Source: Absidia repens
Taxonomy: Eukaryota > Mucoromycota > Mucoromycetes > Mucorales > Cunninghamellaceae
Assembly: GCA_002105175.1 (NCBI GenBank)
Contig: MCGE01000004.1
Span: forward strand, 930,001 to 994,000
Direction of reading: 5' to 3'
DNA length: 64,000 bases
This document shows positions 23,328-36,600 of this stretch, piece by piece (the stretch's first letter is position 1; every line of letters begins with the position of its first letter). A program made the position numbers and the translations under genes. Below the pieces are notes generated by a model. That model did not search any database. It saw only the letters and a program-made list of their open reading frames with translations, and was not told where the DNA came from.

Positions 23328-24803
23328 CTATAACCCTAACTGAGCAGCAAATGAGAGGGCCACCTGTGCCGCCATTTTTCTACGTTCTTCATCAGGTAAG
23401 TCCTTGCCTTTTTCTAATTAACGAAAAAAAAGAGTATAGAGTAAAAAAGTAAATCAGTATGGACCAATATTAACATCCCTATCTCTCTCTCTCCGCCTTG
23501 CTTTCTTTTTTATTACCTCGCATTGCCTGAAGTGATTGTAGTGCCCGATCCAGACCATCATCCTGATCAATATCCCCAAATAGTTGATCGTGCATCTTTC
23601 CGATATCTTCTTTTGTTGGTAGCTCTAGACACGCATATTAAAAAAAAAAAGAAAACGTCAAGTATATGCCATTTCAATCCCCGTGTCTTTTTACTCTTAC
23701 CGAAATCATCGTCAAATCCCATATCATCACCATCATCGTCCTTCTTCTTTTCTGTTCCAATCGACTTGTCGTGTTCCAGTTTCAGCTTTTCGATTTCTAT
23801 ACATAATGGAAAATGAACCAATGCAAGTAAATACATTTTGATACATACGTTGGTTTTTTTTCTTTGGTTTTACCTTTAATCCATTCATCATCATTCATAT
23901 CATTTGATAGGTCGTCCGCTATTAATTGGTCGTCGGCATCGCCATCGTCTCCAGCCAACGATGTGTCAAATACATCAGGGAGTCGTACCTCCGTTTTTTT
24001 CCCGTCTTTACGTGATAATCCATCCCACATGTTCGTATGTAATTCATCCACTACCAAATCGTATCCTGATTTGTCCATCGGTATGTCAGACGGTGGTTGG
24101 TTAATATCAATGTACCCAAATTGATTCTCGAGGCACCAGTCTTCAAAGTATGTGTCGTTGCTGGTCGATGCTTCCTCATGTGTCACAGCTGGCGGTTCCG
24201 GAATGGTCATTGTTGCTGTGTTTGCTGCTGGTGGTGCTGGCAATTTAATACATAGTCGAATGGCTGGTTCGCAATTTTCCAAAAACGGTGACCATTGATG
24301 GATCCCTCCAAAGTCATCAGGCTGAACGAAGAAGAAGAAGAAAATAGGATAGTCAATAGACGCTTTTTTTCCCCCTATATATTACCTACCTGTTTGAAGA
24401 CATATATAAAAGCATCCACCACTTGTCCCACCCCGTTATCAGTTTCTGAATAGGCGCTAATCGTCTCCTTGAGTGAATCTATTGCCGGTTCGTCAAGCCA
24501 GAAATCCACCGAAGCTGTGTAATATTTATTGTCAATGGTCCATGGTATAATCAATCCATCGATGCTTTGTTGTAGTTTCTGATCATCATCGGTGGTGCTT
24601 GGTTTTAATCCAGAAGGGATTGTTTGGTTCGATGACTTGAAGATGCCTATGGGTACGGAAGGATGAAGTTAATCAATTGTCAACCAGTTGGGATGTAGGG
24701 AATTAAAAAAAAAAAAAAAAAGGAAAAAAGTACTACCTTCTACAACATCAAGAGTTCCTATTCCAGGAGCGCCTGTCACCAGTATTTTGTTGCGTGTAGT
24801 CAT
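23328..24803 (-). CDS. IRC6: alpha/gamma-adaptin-binding protein p34 (AAGAB/Irc6 family)
   Basis: Six exons (24803-24737, 24646-24390, 24321-23874, 23796-23701, 23624-23517, 23413-23328) give 353 aa. The N-terminal half is a small-G-protein-like domain opening NKILVTGAPGIGTLDVVE; the P-loop position lacks the GKS/T needed for nucleotide binding. Other features are a VVDAFIYVFK strand, a central acidic linker, an NDDEWIKGEIEKLKLEHDK helix and the C-terminal block LDRALQSLQAMRGKGKDLPDEERRKMAAQVALSF typical of AAGAB. In the known family it chaperones AP-1/AP-2 assembly in clathrin traffic. The gene is enclosed by two facing family-A repeats. The start at 24803 is the only one that includes the first beta strand. 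Confidence 0.88.
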
Positions 24804-25569
24804 GGATGATGAGCAATGATTAGAAAGGAAAAGTGTTCAAATGTGCTTGCGAGCCTGGTTTCAAAAAATTCAATTCGATGTTTAAATTCCGCCACGGACA
24901 TCCCAGCCCGCCCGTATTTCTTGACAATGGCTAGTGGTGGGCCCATTTTAGATCAAAAGTAACGAAAACTTCGTTGCAACCAATCACCTTTGTTACATGG
25001 GGTAAATAAACCTAGTCTAGTATAGTATACAGTACTTTAGTGCAGTATTGGCTGTTATTTTCTACTCTATTCAATAAAAAATAAAAACACTTGAACATCG
25101 ATATGACTTTTCAAGGTGAACGTATGAAACGCGTATGAAACACACAGATGGATTGATTAGCATACTATATACAATCTCAAAATAAAGAGGCACTATCTAG
25201 TGTCAACATAAGTTTGATCCAATGGTTATTAAAAAAAAAAGATATATTTCAACGCTCAACCTGCGGTGCCTCAAGAAACTTTGCCTATAGAATTATCTAA
25301 CTCCATAATAACCCCCTCTACGGTGTGGCCCACCATTCAATACACACATACTTAAACAGCTGAAAGAGGCCTCTATATTTCTAAAAAAAAAAAAAAAAAA
25401 AAGGACTCCTAAAAATTTCCCTGGAATCCGTCTCAAGTAGTAATAGACGTTAATAATATCCGCTACAGCTTTTACGGCAATAAGCAATAATAATTAAAGT
25501 ATACAAAGCCATCATATACACAACCAGGCTGTAGTATATATTTGAGTAATGGATTTTTCTATCTATTTA
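24804..25569. other. promoter side of the AAGAB-like gene
   Basis: GC-richer first 150 bases (cccagcccgcccgta) form the likely promoter, then AT-rich DNA with a poly-A run near 25383-25401. No gene seen. Confidence 0.5.
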
Positions 25570-26187
25570 TTTGAGATACAGAAGTGAAAAAAAAAGTGTA
25601 CGAGGAGACTATGGCTAACGCCATGTTACTGGTTAATCACAGTTAAAAAGAAATCGCCTGAGGTACTCCCCAGTGGTAACCCATGCCAGAAGCACGCATT
25701 AAAAACACACTACATGGGATCTATTAAAGGTAGCATAAAGGAGGCATAAAAAGATATGAGAAATGCTATGAGTGGTTCTCTTTTACTGAATTATAACAAA
25801 ACTGTCAGTACTAATTAAAAGGGATGACAGTCGTAAAAAAGGGATCTATTATACACGGCACGAGAGAGACTAATGGGTCGTTTTTTGTTAAAGCAAAGTA
25901 AAACCAGAAATGTTTTATTCAGATATGGCGACAAAGACAAGCTATGGCAAACTAACACCAAACTAACGCGAAACTAAGCTAATGAAGACTGCAAAAAGCC
26001 GACTGACTAATGGGTGGTTATAAATCCTAAATCCAAAATGAAAGGTTTCCCCGTGTATGTTGTATTCACTGATCTGAAAATAATTCTAATCTGGTCCTGA
26101 TACTGATGTAAGATTACCATAATCTCGTAGAAATTACATTGAAAAAACAAGAGGAAAGAAAAATTCACGTGGGCGGGATTTGAAATA
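25570..26187 (-). repeat. family-A dispersed repeat, copy 4
   Basis: Reverse copy: E-box end at 26162-26187 (attcacgtgggcgggatttg), conserved block diverged at 26037-26118 (gaaaggtttccccgtgtatg, ctaatctggtcctgatactg), attttattcag-type signal at about 25916. With copy 3 it forms a facing pair around the AAGAB-like gene. A 37-base T run follows at about 26232-26268. Confidence 0.75.
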
Positions 26188-26229
26188 TTTTCTTTGACCT
26201 GTCGCTGAATCGCAATTTTGCCATTTTCC

Positions 26230-26271
<42 letters not shown>

Positions 26272-26485
26272 AGCTTTTCTCATTTGGATGAAAAAAACAA
26301 GCAAAAGTTAATTCCATAATCCCTTGCCTTGATAGCTTTTGCGTACTGCTTATAATACTGTATCAAATTTAAATATCATATTGTGCATATAATACTGTAC
26401 AAAGCGCAATAAAAATAAAGTCTTATATAACCAGGTGTCAAATGTGTGATAGGTTTCATCTATGCAGCATTCGTCAAATTATATA

Positions 26486-27135
26486 TATTTAATTTATATT
26501 ATCATACTCAATAAAATGTACTGCTACAGTACCCAAAAAAAAACCAACCAAAAAACCAACTAATAATCGATAAATATATGAGTGCGAAATTACAATATGC
26601 TGTGTTTTCCTTTTTTGACAGGTAGTCGTGTCAAATTCGAATGTCAAAAGTCCGCTTGCCTGATTAATTTCCTTGTGCGCTTTCTGTTTTATAAATGCCG
26701 CCACTTCACAGAAGTTGCCCGTGCACCTAGCTATTCCCATTACCTACTTATTTCCTTTGTAAAGCATTACTGTCAATGTTGAAGGCGACTGAATCACTTC
26801 ATTGACAGGAGGTAATTTTGTTCCTACCGATACGAGCCCCTGACGGTCATTGTTTGAAGTACCGCGACGACAAGCCATCGGGTTTTATGAGCAGGGGCAG
26901 TGTTATTTGAAGGCACCGTATGTAACATTGTTTGTCAGACACTATAAGGATAGTGCATAAAGTTATCCTTGCTCTTTCATTGTGACCTTTTCAACCGGTA
27001 GCAGTAACATTTTCTCCCTTAGACCGAGAACAAAGGCGTGCTTGTCAAGCAAAGCTATATCTCAGCAAAAGTGGATGTTGCCAAATTTATGAAGGAGAAT
27101 GAAATAATGGTACAGAAGTGCTGGCTGCTCCTTTT
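26486..27135. pseudogene. GC-richer island of decayed coding sequence, unidentified
   Basis: On the minus strand a frame reads MACRRGTSNNDRQGLVSVG, KLPPVNEVIQSPSTLTV, meets a TAG, and continues in the same frame with ARCTGNFCEVAAFIKQKAHK and LLTFEFDTTTC. On the plus strand 26850-26955 reads FEVPRRQAIGFYEQGQCYLK and 27023-27120 reads KGVLVKQSYISAKVDVAKFM. Base composition is higher in GC than the flanks. No family was recognised; a dead transposon gene or an old gene fragment is the likeliest reading. The minus-strand hydrophobic stretch at its left end is AT-rich and not trusted. Confidence 0.3.
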
Positions 27136-27909
27136 TTTTTTTCTCTTTATTCTATACAATGTTAGTCAAAATTCAGAAGTCAGTCAGAATACGTATATAT
27201 AAATATATATACATTACTTCAATTCTGTTCAAGATGTTTTGAGCACCATGAATTTCGTATTGATAATTTTTGGCTAACGCTCCCAAAATAAAGTTATTAG
27301 AATTCCAATTGATGTGGGCGCAATTTGATCAGTGACAGGAATCGATCAAATAATGACTGACTCCAATACATCACTTTCAATTTTTGATGCCTATTTATTT
27401 TTCAATTTTTACATAACAAAATCAACAGCACCAAAATACGATTGAGTCTATTAAAATAAACTGTTAGTATTTACTGCAATCACTTTACCCGGTCCACGAG
27501 CGGGGAATTAAAAAAGGGTATAACAGAGTCGATCGCTTCAAATGATTGGCTGATCGAAAATATTATTTACTTTTTTTTTCTTTTGCCCATTTTTTTTCTT
27601 TTTTCTTTGAACCCTTTCTTTCTTTTACTCCCTCCTTTACTTTTTATCTTGTCATTTACGCTATTGCCATTGGCTACCAGAAAAGGTACATCTCCAAAAT
27701 ACATACCATCAATTCCAGATGAATTTGATGAAGGATCTCATTCATTTGTGTTTCTTGATTCTCGTTAACCTTGTTTTTATTTTTACTTTCTTTTTTTTCT
27801 TAATTACTGATGATAAACTAACTACTATCGTTTTGTAGTCAAAATAACCATTGGTTCTCACTCTTGATCTTGATATCCAGTAACGCGCTTGTAGGAATTC
27901 AAGCTCACC
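27136..27909. other. promoter and leader of the RasGAP gene
   Basis: T-rich region upstream of the RasGAP gene. A coding-like open frame (27583-27768, ending KGTSPKYIPSIPDEFDEGSH and a few more codons) lies in the probable leader and could be an upstream ORF. No independent gene is supported. Confidence 0.4.
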
Positions 27910-28227
27910 ATGGGTCCTGATACGAAGCTTATCTTAAGTTTGGTGAACCGTATTACTGTTCGGGTACGTTGAATAATTTTATCATCACGCAACTCTTCTC
28001 CTAATTCTTTCCTCTTTTTTTCTTTTTTTTTTTTTTGATTCTCTCCTTTAAGTTACCAAGTAATAGTGGAAAAAAATTAGACTCTTTAGAAAACGATCCT
28101 CTTGTCCAACAGACGTAAGCTGATTACTATAATAAGCGGTTATATATTACATGACGATATCAACTAATTGTTAACATCTGTTCTACGTGTGTGTGTTTCT
28201 ATATGATTCTGGATCACCTTACTGTCA

Positions 28228-28261
<34 letters not shown>

Positions 28262-30556
28262 CATTAGGGGTAAGTTCATACAATGAAATATCGCTGATCA
28301 TTACGATACTGACTTTATTTTTTACTTTGTTTTAGTGGCCGCACTTATTGATCTTTCCAAATATCGACTACCAACCATAGCGAGTACCATCGTCACAGTC
28401 ATTGAAAATATTTGCAAGGTAAGTATTATGGATCTCCTTGTATCTGATGACAAAAACTCACTCGTTATTAACTCCTTGTTCTATTGTATATCAAATTTAC
28501 CAGTCGCCTTCGATCACCGATGAATATATACCTTATGATGTCCTTCAGTCCCAACTCTTCCTCCTTCGAATGTTTTCAGCTTGTATGCAACATCACTGGC
28601 AATTCGTACGAAAACACAACAGCAAATCTCCAGTAAATAACGAACCAATGCATCATACCACATCAGATACTAGTAGCAACCACAGTAGCACAACAAACGG
28701 TATGCCAAAATCAACGAACGATGGTGCTTTACCAACCGAATTACAAGATCCTCCAGCACTAGAAGAAGGTTTAGCCAAATACATTGTATCCATCATGTCT
28801 CGTTTTATGCACCAATTGTCTTTTATGGAAGAACGCGAAAACGGTACCTCACACACAACAAACATCACTCGAACTGAATATTACACTTCCACCAGTGTTG
28901 CTAGCATATCCTCTGATATTATCGTTGACATATACAAGGCAGCAAGCAGGGTTATATTTTATATCAGCGCAAGCAACTGGCATATCATGTTTATCAAGAT
29001 CAAAACTCGTATTTTATACCTCACCACAACCCTGGACGAAAACCCAAATTTTGCTGATCTCCGATTATTGGAATGTTGTGCCCTTAATGCAAAGCGACTT
29101 AGCGCTATTCTTACAGGTAAAGAACTAGAATTAGGAAATATTGAATATTGTTTAGGTAGGTAGATACTTTATATTAATACTATCTTTATTAGAATTCCGT
29201 ACCGCCTTTGTACATCTGAAAAAATCTGCTCAATTAATGGCTGCTGTGGTTCTTCGTCATGCTATTTGGGGTTGGATTGAAACTTACCCGATGGAATTTA
29301 TGCGACTCTGCCAAAGCCAAAAACGTCTAGAAGGTGGCCCTGAAATCTTATTTGACATTTGCAACACATTGGCTGACACTACTAGGAAGAAAGCAATTCT
29401 TTGGCCTTTACAGACGCTGCTGTTAATCCTCTGTCCCGATCTCTTATTAGCAGCAGCAGTGTCGGAAAGTCGCGGCATCAACACAAAAAAGGTAAACAGT
29501 CGATGGAAAAAAATATGCTATAGAGTTGCAAGAAGCACCAGCTAACGTTTTGAATCTCACTTATTTTTTAGACGGTATTCCTGGCCGCTCTTAGGAAATC
29601 ACTCAAAGGAGGCCGTACTGCTGATCTTGCTGCTATTTGTTATGTGGATATCTGCAAAGCTGCTACTTATGTGCCCAAGGATATGTCCATTGCTCTCCGC
29701 CATATTGTCCCCGATATAGAAACTGAATTAAAACAAAAGCTGTTCGATATACAACAACCATTGATCGCTGATAGTCTGGTGTCAAATCTTGGAATCATCA
29801 TTGACCATCGATGCTTATTGGCCGACTGTTTGGTGGCTATGTTCCGTCTCAATCCGCGCAACACCCTTCGTAATTTATTCCCTACTTGTCTCTCTGAACG
29901 TGCCCCCACTCTTTTCAAGATGAGTCTGGTGAAAGCTTGTCTTGCCATCACGTCCGAAGAATGCGGTCTTCCATGGAATCCTACTTCAGCAGCGCTTTAT
30001 GATTTGATGGGTGGTCCTCTTCGAAAGCTATTATTGGATGTCACTAGTCGTGATGCCGTAGCCAAGTCTGAAATCAGCAGCCTTACCAGTTCCACCACGG
30101 GAAGGAAAACGAATATCATTAGTGCGGCAACTGACAAGAAGAAGAAGGAAGTGCTACAACGAAATGATGCTGGGAATGATCGACTAGAACTGATTTTGGA
30201 TTTACTACGACTTTATCAAAATGACCCTATGCTGGCGATCCGTGGTGACTCTGAAGATCGCTTCGAACAAAATGCAGCAACCATGGTGGCGATGGCAAAC
30301 TGTCTACGAGAAAATAGTGTCGTTGTGCGCGATGCTGCTGCGGAATGCCTTTACAAACTTCACTCGTCAGAAGCTATCTCAGAATGGGGAAACAGCAATC
30401 ACTTTATGGAAGCTTTTTGGAAAATCTCATCGCAATTGTGTTTACTGTGGCGAAGCAACTACTGGATAACCGGGAAAAGAATGAAAGTCTCAAGAAGTTA
30501 TTGGATTTATTGAAGAAGCTCTTAATTTGCCGAAATGACTTCTTGACGCTTCACCA

Positions 30557-30619
<63 letters not shown>

Positions 30620-33600
30620 CACATTTATTCTATTTGAAATACTCAATCGCAATTACTTTTCATTTAGGATATTACCATGCACGGTTCTGATGTACGTGAA
30701 CGATTACAAGCTTCGATTGGCCTGGAAGTGGCACTATTGGTGTTATTATGCTCTGCAGACCCGGAAATATGCACTGCTGCTATGGCATGCTTTGGACATC
30801 TCTGTGTAGAAGCTCATATTACAGAAAGCACTGAAGACCCTCGACGGGCTTCCTTGACTATTGTGGAAAACTTGCCTATCTACATTGAAATGACTTCCAA
30901 CACCGGTATTGTGGCGGGGCGGAAATCTCAACAAAAGCGACTTCGACGACTATTGCGAATGATGACTCACTATGCACCAGGAAATCTAGCCGCGTGGGAA
31001 GAAGCTTGGAAACGATGGAAATATATGACTCCAGCGATGATTCGACCTCATGAAGAAACCAAAGACGAAAATGTGGACAGCAAAAAGGGAGCCCAAGCAT
31101 GGCACGACAAGCTACGCACGAACCGGCAAACAATCAATGTGACAAACAGGACAGATGGATTGGACGATGACAAGTCTTCGGAATGGCAAAATTATGCTGG
31201 TTTTCTGGCTTCACTTGGTGGTATTTGTCTGATGGCTGATGCATCTCCTACGTCTCCTGCATCTCCCGGTCCACGATCATTCAATGACCCTCCTCACTTA
31301 CGTCGTATCTCTTCTCCTTCTGAATCAGCAATCATGGTGGACAAATTTGTTATGGAAATGGTTGATCTACTTCTATGCGACAACGTCATCGTGCGTGAAT
31401 GGGTGATGGATATTCTTGGTACTGACCTTTCGCCTGCTTTGTATCCAATCATGTTCCGTCATTTGGAAACCGTACTTGGGAAATGCTTTGGTTCCGACGG
31501 TGATCCCTTATGTAGTCCTCGTTATACTTTGTTTGTGGAACAGGCAATTAGCGTGCTCAAACTTGTTTTGGATCGTATGGAGGAAACAGTTGATAGCTTA
31601 TTTACCGTGGATTTTGGTGGACTTATTGATCAATACGCAAAATATCTTAACAAACTTGGTAGCAGTCAATTGGCTTTGAAAATGAAGATCCGCTTTTGTC
31701 ATCTATGTGAAGTCCTGATGGCCAAGAAAGATAGAATCAGCATCCGTCAAGAATTCCGTCTGCGCAACAAGCTGCTTGAAATCATTGTAGAGTGGACTAG
31801 CGACTTTTCTCTGGTAAACAGAAACGAAACATGTTGTATTTTGGCTGCCTAACTAATTTTTTTTTTTTGTCATAATAGAACCCTGATACAGGCATGGCCC
31901 TTTCCGCAAACCGAGGTGATAAGTATCATCGTGATTTGGATCTTGCGTGCCTGAAAACCATTGTGGGCCTTCTTCAACAATTACCTTTACAACCTTCTGA
32001 TTCAGTCCATGAAACCGACTCCACTCAAGTTAAAAGCAGGATCTTTTACAAGTACTTCTCATTCTTTTTAAAGTTACTGAATAGATGTCGATTATCAGAG
32101 GTAAGAATTGCGTTAAAAAAAGAGAAGTCCAAGAAAACACTCACTGACACTTTTACGTCATGTTAAAAATTAGATTGAAGCGGGATCCCACCATGCCCGT
32201 AAACAAGGGGTGATGATGGTGAATAAGGTAATCTAAAAAACAATAGGGTATGTTGATATGCAGTCATACTAATTTTTACGTTTATTGTGATAGAACAAGG
32301 AAAATGCTACCTATCTGGCCCCACTCAAGGATTGTACGATTTTAGCAATGTCCAACCTTCTTAGTGCTAACGTCGATGCTGGTCTAAAATACTCATTATC
32401 AATGGGATACCACGAAGATACTCGAATGCGTACAGCTTTTATGCAAGTGTTGACAAATATCTTGAACCAAGGAACGGAATTTGAAACGTTAGCTGAAACG
32501 GTGATGACTGACCGCTATGAAAAGCTGGTTGATGTAAGTAGATAACTGAACCACACATGTTTGAAGACGGTGATATTCATGTGCATTTTTTTCCTTATGA
32601 AAAATTATTAGATGCTGGTGGATTCGGATTTGAATATTAGTCTCTCATTGTGTGATGTCTGTCCTGCGTCTGATATTGATGATGTTGCCAATGTTCTTTT
32701 AGCAAGCTTCTCTTCTCGTGGGAAAACCATGGTGTTGCTGAAAGCGGTCATTGAAAAAGAAGTACAAAGCACAGGTAAATTTTTTCTTTTTCTTTTTTGG
32801 TTTGATTGTTTGTTAAATGCTTTTTAAACCTGTTTTACAGAAAGCGAAACTGAACTCTTCCGCCGAACAAGTATAGCGACACGCCTTTTATCCGTCTTTG
32901 CCAAAACCAATGGTGCTGAATACGTCCAATCTGTTTTGCAACCTGTTTTCCATAAACTTGCCGAAAAACCTTCTGATGAAAGGACTTATGAACTCGATTC
33001 CACCAAAGTTGGCCCTGGGGAAGATGTGCTCAAGAACAAGCAAAATGTGGTCACTTCAACCGAAATGCTCCTTAATGCCATTTGCGCATCTGCCGACAAA
33101 GCTCCAAAGTAAGAAATGAAGCAAAAAATAAATCTTAGAACTACTAATGACACGATTTAAATTTTTAGATCATTCCGTGAAGTATGTCACTGCATTCTGA
33201 TATCTGTCCGTGAACGTTTCCCTGAGGCCAAATATACCGCTGTTGGTGCCTTTATCTTTTTGCGATTCTTTTGTCCTGCTATAGTGTCCCCAGAATCGGA
33301 AGGCCTGATCAAACCAATGACAACAGTATCTCGCGAAATGCGTCGTGGACATTTGATGGCAACAAAGGTTATCCAAAATCTCGCAAACAACGTATTATTC
33401 GGTGCTAAGGAAACATATATGATTGTGCTCAATGACTTCTTGACCAGCAACATTTACAAGGTGACAAGTTTCCTTCGTGAAATATCAATCGTTCCAACAC
33501 CTACAGCTGCTTCAATTGACGAAATGGAGTCCCGACCAATGGACGACAAAAGTTATGCCATGCTGCACCGTGTTCTTGCGGATAATATGGAACGCATCTC

Positions 33601-36600
33601 TCGTGATCTAGCTACTCGACGGTTCCGACATCATGGTGACCAGGAAACCTTAACGGCTTGGAAAAGACAACTGGATAAATTCTCGAATCTTCTTGCTCAA
33701 CTTGGTCGACCACCTGAAATTGCGAAACAAGAATTTAGTGGACTACGAAGCTATACTTTTGCTGCCTCGAATCAACTCTATGCCGAATTTATGCGTCGAA
33801 ACAGTCATCGCAGTGTTGAACCTATTGCATCAAAAAACATCTTTTACGAAGGTGGAACCTCCAAAGCCGGGCGACGTGTATACTATTTTATTACTCGGAA
33901 TGTTACCAGTGATAGCATTGATTTTGAACTGTTGACCTATTATATGCTTCAGGTATTGGAAAGGAATAGGAAGGATTACCTTACCGTACATTCTCACAAA
34001 TTCATTATTTTGTATTTTAGACTATGGAACGTGCAACAAACAAACCATTTGAAATCGTTATTGATCTTACCCTCTTTGGCCCATCAAATGAAGTTTCCAA
34101 TCAATGGATCAATCAAATTCTTCAATTATTACCCTTCGATTCCTTTGAAAATGTTGGCGCAGTGCATTTATTCAACCCGAACTCTTACCTTCGAAAATAC
34201 ATCAAGAAGCTGACTCGACCTATCACCAGCAAGCTCAGTAAACGAACCACATTCGCAGTAACTTTGGCTGAACTGCATGAACATATTCATCCCTCTGAGG
34301 TTCGACTTCCAAAATCTACAAGTAAGAACATGGGTATCCTTGGAATATAATATTCAATCACAGTACTAACATCTTTTATTCATTTCTTATAGCTGCTCTG
34401 GACACTGAGCCAAGTACTGTCTTCTACCCTGTCAACAAACTATCTCAGTACAAACTCAACATTCCGGTTACTGTGAAGATTAGTTCAGAATATGTCCAAG
34501 TTATGACTGTACGCAAGCAAGAACTTATCTATGGTGTCAGTATGGTGACGAACGATGTCTATCATATATCGGAAATTGAAGATGTTACTTTGGGGCGAAC
34601 AACCGATTCTCATGCAAACGAATTCAGCTTCAAATACAACAAAGGCAAATCACAACTAGTATTATCTACTCCAAAACGCGATGCGGTAGTTAGCGTAAGT
34701 CTTTTCACAAAATATTATGTATATATGTATTGAGGTATTCTGATCTATATCTTTAATATATATTGCCCCCTTTAGACAATCCGGCACAGTAAACGGAGAT
34801 ATGAAATGGCGAAGCCAACTAACATTTCCGAACGCAATATCCGACCCAACGATGTACCTGGAAGATTGTTGAATATGGCACTTTTGAATATCGGTAGCGA
34901 CGATCCCAACCTACGACTGGCAGCATACAATCTTTTGTATTCTCTCAGTATGACATTCAACTTCGATGTTGGCAAACAATTATTAGATGCTAGAGGTAAA
35001 TAGAGAAGAAACAAACAAACAAAAATGTCAAGGTTTATATCTTGGTTACTGTACTCACCTCTTTATTAACAATTTCACAATGTTTTAGACCTATGTCTGC
35101 CTGCCAACAGCTCAGCATTTATCATCAACATCAGTGAAAAGATTGCTGCTGCGGAACCCAACCTTACCCTTGAATTCCTTAGTGAATGTTTTGTTGGCTT
35201 CAACAAATCAAATGAACCTTTACGATATTTGTGTCTTGATTATATGGTTCCCTGGCTACCGAATCTGTCCTTGTTTTGTCATTCTGCTGGCGATGAAAGT
35301 AACCCTGATTTGGTGAAAACAAAGGAGGTCATCCGATTACTGATTGATCTGACGGTGGCACGAACAGATGTAAGCAAGATATGTCAACCGACGGCAAAAG
35401 TCTGTTACTGACTTCATTTTGTTTTTTATGATTACCAATCATAGATGTATAAGCTAGTACAAGCAAAGATTTGGAAAACCATTGGCAAAATTGATGATGT
35501 GTTGAACTTGGTGCTGGACTCTTTTGTGCAATTCTCAAACGAACATGGCGTCGGGTCCCCACAAGCGGAAGCAATGGCTGATACCTTTGTTACATTATCC
35601 AATGTAGCTGTTCGTGGCAAAGTGATCTCTCGCTTACGAAAGGTACTTCAAAAGACCTCATTTAAACCCACCCGCTCTCTGATTGAACATTGGACTTGGA
35701 CTGAAATTGCTGTGTTGGTGCGATTTATATTGATGCTGTCGTTCAACAACCGTGGACCGGTGAAAAGCTATGTGCCTGAAATCTTCCATGTTGTTTCTTT
35801 AGTGGTTGGTGTGGGTCCTACCATTATTCGCGCTTCTGTACATGGCCTTGTTGTAAATATGATCCAATCTTTATGTACCTCGATGCCATTGCCTGAAGTG
35901 AATATCCAACGACTTCAACTACTCCTCACAGAGGTGTCTGATTCGAAAGTACGACTGTTATTTGGCTTACATAAATCCCATGCGAACGCCTTCACTCTTA
36001 CACCGGACACAATGAGTGACGCTGCCGAACCTATTCAGCTGCTGGCTCTGGAATCTGTTATTACACAGCTCCTTGATGTTTTACATTGGGGTGCTCCATC
36101 ATCAGGTAAGGAAGAACATGATATTTTGGGGAATAGACGCCGTAGCGATTCTGACTTGATTCTTGTTATTAAATTTTACTTAGATATGGCTAATGTATGG
36201 CGTGCGAGATGGATGAGTTTAGTGGCAAGCACGGCGTTCCAATTCAATCCTGCAATCCAACCACGAGCCTTTGTTGTCTTGGGCTGTCTCGGTCGTGAAG
36301 AAGTGGATGATGATTTACTGTATCAAATTCTGGTGGCTCTCCGTGGTGCTTTGGCAATATTCAATGAATCTGATCCGAATTTAGTCTTGAGTATTATGAT
36401 GTGCCTGAAGAATATTGTGGAAAGTCTTCCATCTGATTCTCGGTATTTGTTACCTCTCTTTTGGGTGGCGGTATCTTTGGTGCAAATCAATAATGGCCCA
36501 ACATTCTGTATGTCAGTGGAACTCCTTTTGGCTGTGGTGCGAGCGCTGGATTCGGACGAATTCTTCACAGGCGATACCATGACAGATGTACTGCTAGCCG

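Noticed and set aside
26489..26600. Transmembrane tail of the minus-strand frame at 26.5 kb
   Set aside because: The hydrophobic end lies in AT-rich sequence outside the coding-like island and is probably read-through.
30434..30560. An intron explaining the frame change in the RasGAP exon
   Set aside because: Conserved protein sequence is continuous across the point with no room for an intron; a missing base fits exactly.
36106..36183. Treating the 78-nt segment as ordinary coding sequence
   Set aside because: It has a consensus donor and acceptor and the residues it encodes are unlike the flanking helical region; splicing is preferred, with retention noted as a possibility.
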